Counted from the first letter of the stretch, positions 28,478 through 37,793 are shown. The stretch is 64,000 nt of DNA from Streptococcus hyointestinalis (GCF_900459405.1 NZ_UHFN01000007.1:1302001-1366000); one strand, 5' to 3'. Notes: a model not told the origin generated them from the sequence alone. Translations and numbers: made by a program.

Positions 28478-28483
28478 AATATG

Positions 28484-28585
28484 TTACCTCTTTTTCAATT
28501 GGTGTTTTTGCTCTAATTTAACGTATAAACCTGGAGATATTAGCATTAATAAATACTTTACTTTTCCTTTAATATTAACTTTTTT
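28484..28585 (-). pseudogene. 3' end of a lost polysaccharide gene
   Basis: 33 codons plus TAA, reading KKVNIKGKVKYLLMLISPGLY and then VKLEQKHQLKKR, beginning exactly at the right end of the IS200/IS605 element and ending in the ribosome site of the next gene. The basic, hydrophobic tail is like the C-terminus of a family 2 glycosyltransferase. The 5' part is not in the window, so it was removed together with the end of glf. Confidence 0.6.
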
Positions 28586-28586
28586 A

Positions 28587-28730
28587 GTGAACCACCCCTA
28601 CCTACGCATACGCTAAGAGGTAGGGGCTTCTTGGGTAGAGTGCAGACTTATTGATTAGCTGACTAACCAACAGAGGTTACACTATTTTACCAAGCTATCC
28701 CCGTAGTTCCTACGGTTCATTTGTTTTGGA
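28587..28730 (-). ncRNA. Predicted omega/reRNA region of TnpB, copy A
   Basis: The 144 nt between the tnpB stop and the right end hold several hairpins (for example CCGTAG-GAA-CTACGG and the CCCCTACCT/AGGTAGGGG end hairpin). In characterised TnpB systems this region gives the guide-RNA scaffold and the guide is the flanking DNA beyond the end. Here the guide would start TAAAAAAGTTAATATTAAAG. Inferred, no direct evidence of transcription. Confidence 0.45.
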
Positions 28731-29840
28731 CTAGGCTAATCTCAATCCTTCATTTAGGATATTGATACTAGCGTTGATGTCTCTATCATGATGAGAACCA
28801 CAATTCTCGCAAGTCCAATTTCGGATATTGAGCGGTTTCTTTCCAGAGTTGTGACCGCAATCTGAACATAGTTGAGATGATGGATACCAACGACTGATTT
28901 TTGATACTTGTTTCTCGTACCATTCAGCCTTATATTCCAACATTCTCACAAATTCAGACCATGAGACATCGCCAATAGATTTCGCTAACTTGTGATTAGT
29001 CATCAGGTTTTTACTCGATAAGTCCTCAATACAGATAATATCGTGGTTCTTGATAATCTCCATACTGAGCTTATTGAGAAAGTCCTTACGCTTATTGGCA
29101 ATCTTTTCGTGTATTTTTGCCACTTTGAGACGTTGTTTTTGGTAATTCATACTTTCCGATAGTTTCTTACCTGCTTTTTTGGCTACCAAGGCACGACGAG
29201 ATAGGATTTTCTGTTCCTTAGCTAACTTCTTAGACAGGTTCTTCAGAAACCGCTCATTACCGATTTTCTCACCAGTGGATAGAATGGCGAAGTTTTCAAT
29301 ACCTAGGTCGATACCAACAGAAGTACCTGTCTTTGGAAGGGGCTGGACATCGCTTTCACAGAGAATAGAAATGTAATACTTTCCAGTTTCTGTCATGGAG
29401 ATAGTTGCACTTTTGATTGTACCAATCATTTGACGATGTTGTTCCAATCTAACCCAACCAATCTTAGGGAGCTTGACTTTACCGTCAGAAACGGCTATTG
29501 TACCATTTTGGTTATTTGTTCGATAAGACTGACGGTGGCGTTTTGACTTGAATTTAGGAAAGCCAAATCCAGAGTTGAAGAATGATTTATAGGCTTTTTG
29601 CAAGTTGAGCTGAACATTGGCAAGTGCCAAACTGTCAACCTCTTTCAGCCAAGGGAACTCTTTCTTATACTGAGCTGGTGTGTTTTTGAGCGTTTTACCA
29701 GTCTCCTCGTAATACTTGATTTTATCTGCAAGCATCATATTCCAGATAGCACGAGATGAACCGAATGTTTTCGCAAACATGATACGCTGGTCAAGGTTGG
29801 GATATAAGCGAAATTTATAGGATTTCTGTCTAATAGTCAT
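28731..29840 (-). CDS. tnpB: RNA-guided nuclease TnpB (copy A)
   Basis: A 369-aa IS605 OrfB-type protein. The RuvC acidic residues are Asp178 (VGIDLGIEN), Glu272 (CIEDL) and Asp354 ([11 protein letters not shown]); the zinc finger uses Cys325, Cys328, Cys344 and Cys347. All are present, so nuclease activity is plausible. It overlaps the remnant 3' end of tnpA by 4 nt. It differs from the copy B protein at five positions (226, 227, 231, 238, 266), none of them a predicted catalytic residue. Confidence 0.92.
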   Translation of the reverse strand: MTIRQKSYKFRLYPNLDQRIMFAKTFGSSRAIWNMMLADKIKYYEETGKTLKNTPAQYKKEFPWLKEVDSLALANVQLNLQKAYKSFFNSGFGFPKFKSKRHRQSYRTNNQNGTIAVSDGKVKLPKIGWVRLEQHRQMIGTIKSATISMTETGKYYISILCESDVQPLPKTGTSVGIDLGIENFAILSTGEKIGNERFLKNLSKKLAKEQKILSRRALVAKKAGKKLSESMNYQKQRLKVAKIHEKIANKRKDFLNKLSMEIIKNHDIICIEDLSSKNLMTNHKLAKSIGDVSWSEFVRMLEYKAEWYEKQVSKISRWYPSSQLCSDCGHNSGKKPLNIRNWTCENCGSHHDRDINASINILNEGLRLA

Positions 29841-29973
29841 TTTTTCTGTCCTTGATTTTCAATATACTGCTTAACGACATCAATTGGAGCTCCCCCACTT
29901 GATAAGAGGCAGAAGGATTGTGACCAGAACATCTCTTTCCACAACCGTTGACGAATAACTGGAAACTCTTTTT
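29837..29973 (-). pseudogene. tnpA: tnpA of copy A, 3' fragment
   Basis: Encodes the end of the Y1 transposase (about residues 90-133: [17 protein letters not shown] onwards, including the catalytic tyrosine region [10 protein letters not shown]). Separated from its 5' half by the IS110 insertion. Confidence 0.8.
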
Positions 29974-30148
29974 CTACTATTTGTCAAGCCTTTCAAGGCA
30001 TTTGATGAATACTATTTTGAGTTCAGTAATCCAAATATGGAAATTATTTTATTTTGGACTAAAGTTTAGTGTAAAAAGTGTATACAAAAGCAACACCTTA
30101 TGTTGAAATTTTTTGATAAGGTGTTACAATGATAGTGCATAAACAATT

Positions 30149-31351
30149 TTACTGATTTTGGGTTAAAGTGTAATCATAAAGTTTGTTATGCGTAATGAGG
30201 TAATACATTGTCCGAATGAGACGGTGTATGGAGGCAATCGTGTGTGGCTTGGTTGAAGTCGTTTGCGATTGCCTTTTTCGTTTCTCATAAAAGTCTGCGA
30301 TATGGCAAGGATTAGTGTGACTAGCTGAGGCGATATTGTGAATGCACTTGAACAGAATCTTTCTAGCGTAGGGATTGCCACGCTTGGTAATGTGTTCCTT
30401 AGCGATGAAGTTTCCAGATTCATAGTGTCTTAGGTCAATACCGATAAAGGCATTGATTTGATTGGCAGACTGAAAACGGCGAATATCTCCCAGCTCACCA
30501 ATAATACTTGTTGCAGTAGTCTCAGCGATACCAGGAATAGAAAGCAGAATGTCATACTCTGGTAAAGGCTTAGCTAGAGTAACCATTTTGTCTAAGACAG
30601 TTTGTCTCTGTTCAGAAAGTCTAAGCAATTCTTTTGCATAGTAACGAACCTCTTCCATGATTGGAGAGGTTTTCTTGACGGCACAATAAGATTGATTAGC
30701 TAGTGCTGTCAGCTTCTCTGCTAAGTAAGCCACACGCTTGTCAGAAATCCGTTTTGAAGTGGACAGACGGATGCTCTTTGAGAGTTCATCTTTGCTTAAC
30801 TCAAGCACCAAGTCCTTGCAAGGAAACGCAGTAACTAAGTTCCAGTATTGTTCCCCAGTTGGTGTTGACAAGATAGTTTCCAATTCAGGGAAAGTGACCT
30901 GTAAGACCTTGTGCAGACGGTTTTTAGCCCGAACGATGTCCTCGGTTAAGTTCTGATAGAATCGACTGAGATCCCGCAAGTTTTGGTAGACTTCTTCTTG
31001 GACATAGGTTGGTTTACGATTCAGCACAAATTGAGATTGAGCCAGTTTTTCAGCGTCAATCTTATCTGTTTTCCGCACACGCAAGCTGTCCAGTTGCTTC
31101 TTAGCTTCTAAGGGATTAAGCCGTGTATAAGCGTAGCCATGTTCATCCAGAAAAGCTTGAAGACGACGAGAATAGACGCCTGTTGCTTCAAAGATGATTT
31201 CTGGCTTATGGACGGTTCTCAAATCGCCAAGTAGCCGAGCAAAGCCTAAGGCGTCATTGGCCATGGTATAGCCATGAACCTTCTCGCCATTGACTAGAAT
31301 GGCCACTTCTGAACTTACCTTACTCACGTCAATTCCCAATACTACTCGCAT
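30149..31351 (-). CDS. IS110-family DEDD transposase (intact)
   Basis: A 400-aa recombinase: the RuvC-like N-terminal domain has GIDVSK at residues 6-11, FEATGVYSR near 62 and RKTDKIDAEKLA near 100; the C-terminal Tnp_20 domain has LSIPGIAETTATSIIGELGD and the serine-bearing YESGNFIAKEHITKRGNP. The ATG at 31351 is chosen because AGAGG lies seven bases upstream; the frame stays open to 31492, but that would translate the structured leader. IS110 enzymes work with a bridge RNA from the element's noncoding end. Confidence 0.9.
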   Translation of the reverse strand: MRVVLGIDVSKVSSEVAILVNGEKVHGYTMANDALGFARLLGDLRTVHKPEIIFEATGVYSRRLQAFLDEHGYAYTRLNPLEAKKQLDSLRVRKTDKIDAEKLAQSQFVLNRKPTYVQEEVYQNLRDLSRFYQNLTEDIVRAKNRLHKVLQVTFPELETILSTPTGEQYWNLVTAFPCKDLVLELSKDELSKSIRLSTSKRISDKRVAYLAEKLTALANQSYCAVKKTSPIMEEVRYYAKELLRLSEQRQTVLDKMVTLAKPLPEYDILLSIPGIAETTATSIIGELGDIRRFQSANQINAFIGIDLRHYESGNFIAKEHITKRGNPYARKILFKCIHNIASASHTNPCHIADFYEKRKRQSQTTSTKPHTIASIHRLIRTMYYLITHNKLYDYTLTQNQ

Positions 31352-31592
31352 GATATTACCTCTTTGTCTTGAATGATTCCTTGTTTTAGTGATGTCATTT
31401 TCAATACTCGACGTCTGGCGTCCCACATACTTTGATAACATTCTTTCTAAAACAGGTGTCTTGCCAGTTTTTGATGCGACGTCTAGCGTCAAAAGAGTTC
31501 TCGACTTAACAAGACACCTCTACTTTAACATAAAGAAAAAGTAGTGCCTACTCTCTCCCGTCGGAGATTTCCTCACTACTAATCTTAGTATG
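31352..31592 (-). ncRNA. Candidate IS110 bridge RNA region
   Basis: The noncoding 5' end of the element folds: a 10-bp perfect pair, 31454-31463 with 31510-31519 (AGGTGTCTTG/CAAGACACCT), encloses a 46-nt loop carrying GACGTCTAGCGTC (31478-31490). A near-identical 13-mer, GACGTCTGGCGTC, lies at 31410-31422. Such a structured leader upstream of the gene is where IS110-group bridge RNAs are encoded. The fold was paired by eye; donor and target loops are not assigned. Confidence 0.5.
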
Positions 31593-31861
31593 TTTTTGAG
31601 TAATCGGCTACTCGCAGATTTGTATGCATTGATGAATTTACTTATTTCTGTTTTAGGTTGCCCTTTGAAGAGAATATGAACATGGTCTTTATCATGATTC
31701 CACTCAACTAATTCGATTTTATAACTAGGGGCGATATACTCAAATATTTCCTTAGCACGTTCAGAAATTTCATCAGTGAATACTTGTCTACGATACTTCA
31801 CGACTAGAATAAGGTGGTAATGAAGAAGAAAGACTGAATGTGCATTTGTATCTAATTTCAT
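31593..31861 (-). pseudogene. tnpA: tnpA of copy A, 5' fragment
   Basis: Codes for about the first 89 residues of the IS200-type Y1 transposase, including the HVH metal site (His60, His62), identical to copy B in this region. After the IS110 junction the frame continues into foreign sequence and stops at 31520. The catalytic tyrosine is on the other side of the insertion. Confidence 0.85.
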
Positions 31862-32033
31862 TGATATTATTATTCTTTCAGTTTAGTAACTGATTATAGA
31901 ATAGCACAACTAAAAAGACAAGTCAAACTTGTCTAATACTTTCTATTTGTCGGTCACGCACAGGGCTTCTAGCCCTGCACTAGACCGAAGCACTTACATC
32001 CCACCACCTGAGAGGTGGGGGAATTACGTGCTG

Positions 32034-32345
32034 TTAGTTAAAAGTGTTCATGTTGAAAGGCAGGTTGTAAATCTCGCCTTTGTAGTTAGCGACTGGGCTA
32101 TTGGTATAACGGTTAAACTCTGCAAACTGATTGACATAATCCCAGATAGCCTTATCAGACGTGTGGAAGATATGAGCGCCGTACTCATGGATATTGATAC
32201 CTTCGACTTCCTTAGTGTAGATATTTCCTGCGATATGGTCACGCTTTTCAATGACTTTGACTTTCTTACCTGCCTTAGCTGCTTCATGCGCAAAAACAGC
32301 GCCAAACAAACCCGAACCAACAACTAAATAATCATACTGTGACAT
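32034..32345 (-). pseudogene. glf: UDP-galactopyranose mutase, N-terminal fragment
   Basis: 103 codons beginning MSQYDYLVVGSGLFGAVFAHEAA (FAD-binding GxGxxG) with KRDHIAGNIYT, GAHIFHTSDK and EIYNLPFNMNTFN. Intact Glf is about 365 aa, so roughly 70% is missing. The gene is cut at its TTTTAAC by IS200/IS605 copy A, and the stop codon TAA is the first three bases of the element. Loss of Glf means no UDP-galactofuranose from this locus. Confidence 0.92.
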
Positions 32346-32355
32346 AAAAACTCCC

Positions 32356-33801
32356 TTATTTTTTAAAATTTTGTAGTAAATAATACGTAAATTCTTCTCT
32401 TAAAAGAATGTTTATTCCTAGATAGCTAATAGCAAACACCAGTGCCGTAATCGATAAAATCCAAAAAGATGTCAAGCCTGATAAGAAATTGAGATAAACA
32501 ACTATGCTAAGCACGCTTGCAACAGCTGTCGCTGTAATATTTTTCAGAATTTTAACATCATGTACTATTGATTTCAGAAAGTCTCGTAGCACATAAACTT
32601 GATAGAGTGTCACAAAAAATTCTGCTACCAAGGTCCCTAATGCCGCACCAGAGGCTCCTAATTTAGGAATGAAGATAACGTTTAAGATAAGATCAACAAC
32701 ACCGCCAATAACAACTGATTTTAGAACATTTTGCTCTCTTCCCATAGGAACAAAAATTTGAACTCCCAAAAGATTGGAAATACCAATCAAAAAGAGAGTA
32801 GGCATAACAATTTGCATAGGGACAATGGCCCCTACATAGTTGTTTCCTGATAAGAAATCAATACCTTCTTTTGCAAAAATTGTAAAATAAATCCAAAGAG
32901 GAATGGAGATAAATAAAACAAATTGCATCGAGCGAATGGTTAATTCTCTAAATTCATTTTCTTTTTTCTCTTTGATGTAAAAAGAAAGGCGTGGTAGTAA
33001 GACAGCTCCCATAGAAGTTACTAAGCTTACTAGTATTGCTTTTATTTTTACAGCTGCATTATAGTAACCAACATCCACATCCGTTTTCATAAAGCCAAGC
33101 ATCACAGCATCTAAATTTGTATAGATGGTTGTTGCTACTGTCATCATGAAAAAAGACAAAATCGGTGCTAAATGTTGCTTCAAATTCATTTTGTTTTGCC
33201 ACTTCAAATCAATGTGTTTACGCAGATTGAAAAAGTTAAATAAATTTGAACCAACACTTGCTAAAATCGTAATAGATCCATAGATTACGTAGTCCGACTG
33301 CTGTTGAACAAAGATGAACATCAACACTAGAGAAACGAACTTAAGAATGATTGACCTAATCGTAATATAGGTGTACTGTTCAAGTGCTTTATACAGCCAT
33401 TCAAAACCTATTAAATTAAAGAATAGTGTCGCAATGTTAATGAGAAACAGCGATCTATCCTCACCCATACGTGGAATCGTCATCAAAGCTATCAAATAGC
33501 TAAGTAATGATATCCCCATTGCGATACTATTAATCACAAAAATCTCTTGAGCCGTTTTAGATAACTTTTCTTTATCATCTCTCACTTGAGCACAAGCACG
33601 AATCCCATAAGTGGGAATCCCAAGCATACCTATCATCGTGAAATAGGAAACAAGGGACGTTACAAAGGCAACACGCCCCGTTCCCGCTGGCAACAATACC
33701 CTTGACACATAAGGAAATGTAATAAGTGGAAAAATAAAGTTAGATATTGTGAGAATGAAATTCATCACAATATTTAATTTAACTGATGATACTTTTTTCA
33801 T
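32356..33801 (-). CDS. wzx: Polysaccharide flippase Wzx
   Basis: A 481-aa protein with about 12-14 hydrophobic segments, in the polysaccharide-transport (PST/MATE-like) family: FILTISNFIFPLITFPYVSRVL at the N-terminus and NLDAVMLGF near residue 230. It would flip the lipid-linked repeat unit across the membrane for Wzy. The reading frame is intact, 10 bp after the DUF4422 gene. Its partner Wzy is broken. Confidence 0.88.
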   Translation of the reverse strand: MKKVSSVKLNIVMNFILTISNFIFPLITFPYVSRVLLPAGTGRVAFVTSLVSYFTMIGMLGIPTYGIRACAQVRDDKEKLSKTAQEIFVINSIAMGISLLSYLIALMTIPRMGEDRSLFLINIATLFFNLIGFEWLYKALEQYTYITIRSIILKFVSLVLMFIFVQQQSDYVIYGSITILASVGSNLFNFFNLRKHIDLKWQNKMNLKQHLAPILSFFMMTVATTIYTNLDAVMLGFMKTDVDVGYYNAAVKIKAILVSLVTSMGAVLLPRLSFYIKEKKENEFRELTIRSMQFVLFISIPLWIYFTIFAKEGIDFLSGNNYVGAIVPMQIVMPTLFLIGISNLLGVQIFVPMGREQNVLKSVVIGGVVDLILNVIFIPKLGASGAALGTLVAEFFVTLYQVYVLRDFLKSIVHDVKILKNITATAVASVLSIVVYLNFLSGLTSFWILSITALVFAISYLGINILLREEFTYYLLQNFKK

Positions 33802-33810
33802 GATTCTACT

Positions 33811-34620
33811 CTATTTACTACGACTTGTCATCACAGTTTTGAGTGTTTTATTGACAAGAGGACTAAAAGGTTTTTGACATTTATATGCAAAGTCATTAAC
33901 CCCCTTATTTTCCTTAAAGATATGAACTTTTTCCTCATTATCAACAAAGCTAATAGGTAAATGTTTAATCTTTTTAAAATTTTGTTGGACGTATAAAGAC
34001 AAGAGACGTTCTGACATAAAACCAAAAATCCTCGCCTGTTGCACACTATACTGACTGATATCTACTTGCTTCTCAACTTCTGATAAAATATCAAAGACAA
34101 AAATCATAGCTTGATTAAAATCATCCGCTTTCATGCCAAACATATTGTAAAGATAGCCTTTGTTATTATTATCCCAAAGTGTCTCTACATCATAAGCTGG
34201 ATATTTTACTTTTAGTATAGTTTTCAAAATATCAAAATCTTTTGATTCATGCATAATCTGATATTGTTGTGTAATAGAGACAGGATAGTGTTTGGGATAA
34301 GGGACAAAAACATCATAAGATTGAAAAATCTTTTCAATATCTTGATATGACAGCTTTTCTTCATCATCATTTAAGAACAGCCTTCTATAATGATTAAGCA
34401 CCACAACATCATAGTTTGGCAATTCGTTTTTCCAAAACCAATATAAGCCTGTCAACTCACAGTAGTTGGGATTTTTTCGACTGATATTATCCCCTTGGTC
34501 ATCTCTATGAATAGATAAATCAGTCTGATTATTGGCAGCGCCAACCTGAACGTGGAAAAAAGAGTCGTCTTCTAGAATATCTGAATATTTGTGACTGATA
34601 CATATATTGGCTATATTCAT
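33811..34620 (-). CDS. DUF4422 family glycosyltransferase
   Basis: A 269-aa soluble protein with the DUF4422 pattern: VGAANN and ENIS-like N-terminal region, CELTGLYWFWKNE near residue 55, VVLNHYRRLF near 77, VSITQQY near 117, and the C-terminal RIFGFMSERLLSLYVQQN. Family members occur in capsule and LPS clusters and are treated as glycosyltransferases, often linked with galactofuranose or galactose transfer. It now begins next to IS200/IS605 copy B. Donor sugar unknown. Confidence 0.78.
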   Translation of the reverse strand: MNIANICISHKYSDILEDDSFFHVQVGAANNQTDLSIHRDDQGDNISRKNPNYCELTGLYWFWKNELPNYDVVVLNHYRRLFLNDDEEKLSYQDIEKIFQSYDVFVPYPKHYPVSITQQYQIMHESKDFDILKTILKVKYPAYDVETLWDNNNKGYLYNMFGMKADDFNQAMIFVFDILSEVEKQVDISQYSVQQARIFGFMSERLLSLYVQQNFKKIKHLPISFVDNEEKVHIFKENKGVNDFAYKCQKPFSPLVNKTLKTVMTSRSK

Positions 34621-34836
34621 TTTTACCTCTACATATTATTTCTATATAGGACTGTTTTAACTAACAGCACGTAATTCCCCAACCTCTTAGGTGGTGGGAT
34701 GTAAGTGCTTCGGTCTAGTGCAGGGCTAGAAGCCCTGTGCGTGACCGACAAATAGAAAGTATTAGACAAGTTTGACTTGTCTTTTTAGTTGTGCTATTCT
34801 ATAATCAGTTACTAAACTGAAAGAATAATAATATCA

Positions 34837-35238
34837 ATGAAATTAGATACAAATGCACATTCAGTCTTTCTTCTTCATTACCACCTTATTCTAGTCGTGA
34901 AGTATCGTAGACAAGTATTCACTGATGAAATTTCTGAACGTGCTAAGGAAATATTTGAGTATATCGCCCCTAGTTATAAAATCGAATTAGTTGAGTGGAA
35001 TCATGATAAAGACCATGTTCATATTCTCTTCAAAGGGCAACCTAAAACAGAAATAAGTAAATTCATCAATGCATACAAATCTGCGAGTAGCCGATTACTC
35101 AAAAAGGAGTTCCCAGGTATTCGTCAACGGTTGTGGAAAGAGATGTTCTGGTCACAATCCTTCTGCCTCTTATCAAGTGGGGGAGCTCCAATTGATGTCG
35201 TTAAGCAGTATATTGAAAATCAAGGACAGAAAAAATGA
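34837..35238 (+). CDS. tnpA: IS200/IS605 Y1 transposase TnpA
   Basis: A 133-aa HUH single-strand transposase: His60 and His62 in DHVHILF bind the metal, Tyr125 in VVKQYIENQ is the nucleophile. It acts as a dimer on the hairpins at the element ends. The gene overlaps tnpB by 4 nt (ATGA). All key residues are present, so it could also mobilise copy A in trans. Confidence 0.93.
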   Translation: MKLDTNAHSVFLLHYHLILVVKYRRQVFTDEISERAKEIFEYIAPSYKIELVEWNHDKDHVHILFKGQPKTEISKFINAYKSASSRLLKKEFPGIRQRLWKEMFWSQSFCLLSSGGAPIDVVKQYIENQGQKK

Positions 35239-36344
35239 CTATTAGACAGAAATCCTATAAATTTCGCTTATATCCCAACCTTGACCAGCGTATCATGTTT
35301 GCGAAAACATTCGGTTCATCTCGTGCTATCTGGAATATGATGCTTGCAGATAAAATCAAGTATTACGAGGAGACTGGTAAAACGCTCAAAAACACACCAG
35401 CTCAGTATAAGAAAGAGTTCCCTTGGCTGAAAGAGGTTGACAGTTTGGCACTTGCCAATGTTCAGCTCAACTTGCAAAAAGCCTATAAATCATTCTTCAA
35501 CTCTGGATTTGGCTTTCCTAAATTCAAGTCAAAACGCCACCGTCAGTCTTATCGAACAAATAACCAAAATGGTACAATAGCTGTTTCTGACGGTAAAGTC
35601 AAGCTCCCTAAGATTGGTTGGGTTAGATTGGAACAACATCGTCAAATGATTGGTACAATCAAAAGTGCAACTATCTCCATGACAGAAACTGGAAAGTATT
35701 ACATTTCTATTCTCTGTGAAAGCGATGTCCAGCCCCTTCCAAAGACAGGTACTTCTGTTGGTATCGACCTAGGTATTGAAAACTTCGCCATTCTATCCAC
35801 TGGTGAGAAAATCGGTAATGAGCGGTTTCTGAAGAACCTGTCTAAGAAGTTGGCTAAGGAACAGAAAATCCTATCTCGTCGTGCCTTGGTTGCTAAAAAG
35901 GCAGGAAAGAACTTCTCTGAGAGTGCTAATTACCAAAAGCAACGTATCAAGGTTGCTAAAATCCATGAAAAGATTGCCAATAAGCGTAAGGACTTTCTCA
36001 ATAAGCTCAGTATGGAGATTATCAAGAACTACGATATTATCTGTATTGAGGACTTATCGAGTAAAAACCTGATGACTAATCACAAGTTAGCGAAATCTAT
36101 TGGCGATGTCTCATGGTCTGAATTTGTGAGAATGTTGGAATATAAGGCTGAATGGTACGAGAAACAAGTATCAAAAATCAGTCGTTGGTATCCATCATCT
36201 CAACTATGTTCAGATTGCGGTCACAACTCTGGAAAGAAACCGCTCAATATCCGAAATTGGACTTGCGAGAATTGTGGTTCTCATCATGATAGAGACATCA
36301 ACGCTAGTATCAATATCCTAAATGAAGGATTGAGATTAGCCTAG
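35235..36344 (+). CDS. tnpB: RNA-guided nuclease TnpB (copy B)
   Basis: 369 aa, same domain order as copy A: N-terminal wedge/REC-like part, split RuvC with Asp178, Glu272 and Asp354, and a CSDCG...CENCG zinc finger. In studied systems TnpB cuts the donor site re-formed after excision, helping the element persist, using a target-adjacent motif equal to the left-end target; here that motif would be TTTAAC-like. Intact. Confidence 0.92.
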   Translation: MTIRQKSYKFRLYPNLDQRIMFAKTFGSSRAIWNMMLADKIKYYEETGKTLKNTPAQYKKEFPWLKEVDSLALANVQLNLQKAYKSFFNSGFGFPKFKSKRHRQSYRTNNQNGTIAVSDGKVKLPKIGWVRLEQHRQMIGTIKSATISMTETGKYYISILCESDVQPLPKTGTSVGIDLGIENFAILSTGEKIGNERFLKNLSKKLAKEQKILSRRALVAKKAGKNFSESANYQKQRIKVAKIHEKIANKRKDFLNKLSMEIIKNYDIICIEDLSSKNLMTNHKLAKSIGDVSWSEFVRMLEYKAEWYEKQVSKISRWYPSSQLCSDCGHNSGKKPLNIRNWTCENCGSHHDRDINASINILNEGLRLA

Positions 36345-36488
36345 TCCAAAACAAATGAACCGTAGGAACTACGGGGATAGCTTGGTAAAATAGTGTAACC
36401 TCTGTTGGTTAGTCAGCTAATCAATAAGTCTGCACTCTACCCAAGAAGCCCCTACCTCTTAGCGTATGCGTAGGTAGGGGTGGTTCAC
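36345..36488 (+). ncRNA. Predicted omega/reRNA region of TnpB, copy B
   Basis: Same hairpin series as in copy A, ending in the CCCCTACCT/AGGTAGGGG hairpin of the right end. The predicted guide is the flank starting AACCTTTAGCGATAAGGGAT, that is, the antisense of the sugar transferase gene. The scaffold boundary is not defined by eye. Confidence 0.45.
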
Positions 36489-37068
36489 AACCTTTAGCGA
36501 TAAGGGATACATCTGCAGTTAAAGACTGCTTATCAACATAACTACAGTCTAATAACATTCTCTCATCAAATGGCATTTGATCTTTTTGCGGAGTAATCTG
36601 CCAGTCACATAGTAGTCCAGGTTTTAGGGATAAGCGTTTTGTCATAATCTCTTTATGTTGCTCTGTTGTACAATATACTTCAACCTCTAAAGCTTGTAGT
36701 GGACGAGGACCTACAATAGACATATCCCCTTTGATAATATTAAGCAATTGAGGTAATTCATCAATAGAAGTCTTACGAATAAAGGCTCCAACCTTTGTTA
36801 CCATGCTACTAGCATCTTGCTTAAAGTTTAATGCGTCAGTTGTACCATTTGCAATTTGTGCTTTAATGCGTTTATCTGCATCCTTGTACATACTTCTGAA
36901 TTTTATAATTCTAAAAGTTTTACCATTTTTCCCTACCCTATCTTGAGTAAAGAAAACATTGCCCGGATCTTCGATAAATATTGCAAGCATTGTAATTGGT
37001 ATAACTGGAATGACCACTAACATAAGAAATAACGACAGAGCTAATGTGCGGTCTATAACATTTTTCAT
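36421..37068 (-). CDS. cpsE: Undecaprenyl-phosphate sugar-1-phosphate transferase, C-terminus altered by IS
   Basis: Starts repeat-unit synthesis by putting a sugar 1-phosphate on undecaprenyl phosphate. The short WbaP/PglC-type core has one N-terminal membrane hairpin, then FFTQDRVGKNGKTF, KFRSMY, RKTSIDELPQLLNI and SIVGPRP, all intact. Native sequence ends at SLIAKG (about residue 194); the next 21 residues are read from the IS200/IS605 end. Family members usually continue for 10-20 residues after this point, so a short native tail is probably lost. Activity may remain. Sugar (glucose or galactose) not determined. Confidence 0.75.
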   Translation of the reverse strand: MKNVIDRTLALSLFLMLVVIPVIPITMLAIFIEDPGNVFFTQDRVGKNGKTFRIIKFRSMYKDADKRIKAQIANGTTDALNFKQDASSMVTKVGAFIRKTSIDELPQLLNIIKGDMSIVGPRPLQALEVEVYCTTEQHKEIMTKRLSLKPGLLCDWQITPQKDQMPFDERMLLDCSYVDKQSLTADVSLIAKGCEPPLPTHTLRGRGFLGRVQTY

Positions 37069-37085
37069 AAACTCCCCTCCTGAAG

Positions 37086-37793
37086 CTACTTTCTTCTACG
37101 AGACTTTTTGTCTTTCTGTCCATACTCCCCATAATTACCATAGTCACCATAACTGCCCATACTATGAGCGGCTTTGTTGAGGATGACCCCTAAAAATTGG
37201 GTGCCGCTGTGCTCGAGCTGCTCCTTGGCTTTGAGGACAAAGCGGCGTTTAATGGCGCCAGACTCGGTCACGATAATGGCACCATCACAGCTCTTGGCGA
37301 TAATGGCCGCATCCACCACTAAGCCAATTGGTGGTGCATCGATAATCACATAATCAAACAACTGCTTAGTCATCTCCATCATGTGGGTGAAATTGGTGTT
37401 TTGTAAGAGGTGAGTGGGATTTGGTGGCACCTGCCCTGCTGGGATGACCATGAGGTTTGGGATATCGGTCTCACAGATGGCTTCTGCCAACTCGGCATTG
37501 CCAGACAGATAACTGGTCAAGCCCACCACACTGCCCTCTGCTCGGAAAGTCCCTGACAGCACAGAGTTTCTGGTATCCGCATCAATCAAGAGGGTCTTAA
37601 AGCCCACCTTAGCCATGGAAATAGCTAGATTGACTGCTGTTGTGGATTTCCCTTCGTTAGGTTGCACAGAGGTCAACACGATACTCTTAATATCGCTACC
37701 GCTAAACTGGATATTGGTACGGATAGAGTTGTAATACTCCTCAGCTTTCTCGTATAAGCTTTGCTTTTTAGAAGCAATCGTCAAACGTGTCAT
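37086..37793 (-). CDS. cpsD: Tyrosine-protein kinase CpsD/Wze
   Basis: BY-kinase that autophosphorylates and, with CpsC and CpsB, tunes polymer length and export. The 235-aa protein has Walker [16 protein letters not shown] near residue 45, Walker A' LLIDADTR near 70, Walker B VIIDAPP near 145, and a C-terminal tyrosine cluster ([13 protein letters not shown]). The ATG at 37793 is preferred to the adjacent TTG; AAGGAG is nine bases upstream. Intact. Confidence 0.93.
   Translation of the reverse strand: MTRLTIASKKQSLYEKAEEYYNSIRTNIQFSGSDIKSIVLTSVQPNEGKSTTAVNLAISMAKVGFKTLLIDADTRNSVLSGTFRAEGSVVGLTSYLSGNAELAEAICETDIPNLMVIPAGQVPPNPTHLLQNTNFTHMMEMTKQLFDYVIIDAPPIGLVVDAAIIAKSCDGAIIVTESGAIKRRFVLKAKEQLEHSGTQFLGVILNKAAHSMGSYGDYGNYGEYGQKDKKSRRRK

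Larger units (their letters stand above)
29974..31592 (-). mobile_element. IS110-family insertion sequence inside tnpA
   Basis: Limits come from aligning tnpA of copy A with the intact tnpA of copy B: sequence diverges after CGATTACTCAAAAA and resumes at AAAAAGAGTTTCC. The A run makes the ends uncertain by about 5 bp. About 1.62 kb, no inverted repeats or clear duplication, as expected for IS110. It holds a 400-codon DEDD transposase gene with a structured 5' leader of about 240 nt. Confidence 0.88.
28587..32036 (-). mobile_element. IS200/IS605-family element with tnpA and tnpB, copy A, disrupted by IS110
   Basis: Left end TAACAGCACGTAATTCCCC begins directly after TTTTAAC in glf (minus strand); right end finishes GGTAGGGGTGGTTCAC at 28587. 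There are subterminal hairpins at both ends and no target duplication, as expected for single-strand Y1 transposition. The ends are nearly identical to those of copy B at 34662-36488. The element is 3450 bp because an IS110 element of about 1.6 kb sits in tnpA. Confidence 0.9.
34662..36488 (+). mobile_element. IS200/IS605-family element with tnpA and tnpB, copy B (complete)
   Basis: Length 1827 bp. Inserted directly after TTTTAAC (34655-34661); left end TAACAGCACGTAATTCCCC, right end GGTAGGGGTGGTTCAC at 36488. Subterminal hairpins at both ends; no target duplication. Oriented opposite to the polysaccharide operon and facing copy A head to head across 2.6 kb. Confidence 0.92.

Noticed and set aside
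31520..31592. tnpA of copy A as a working short transposase of 113 aa
   Set aside because: The last 24 residues are read from IS110 DNA and the catalytic tyrosine is missing.
32034..34661. Inversion of the 2.6-kb segment between the head-to-head IS200/IS605 copies
   Set aside because: The genes inside (DUF4422, wzx, glf) are still on the operon strand. An inversion would have turned them round unless it happened twice.
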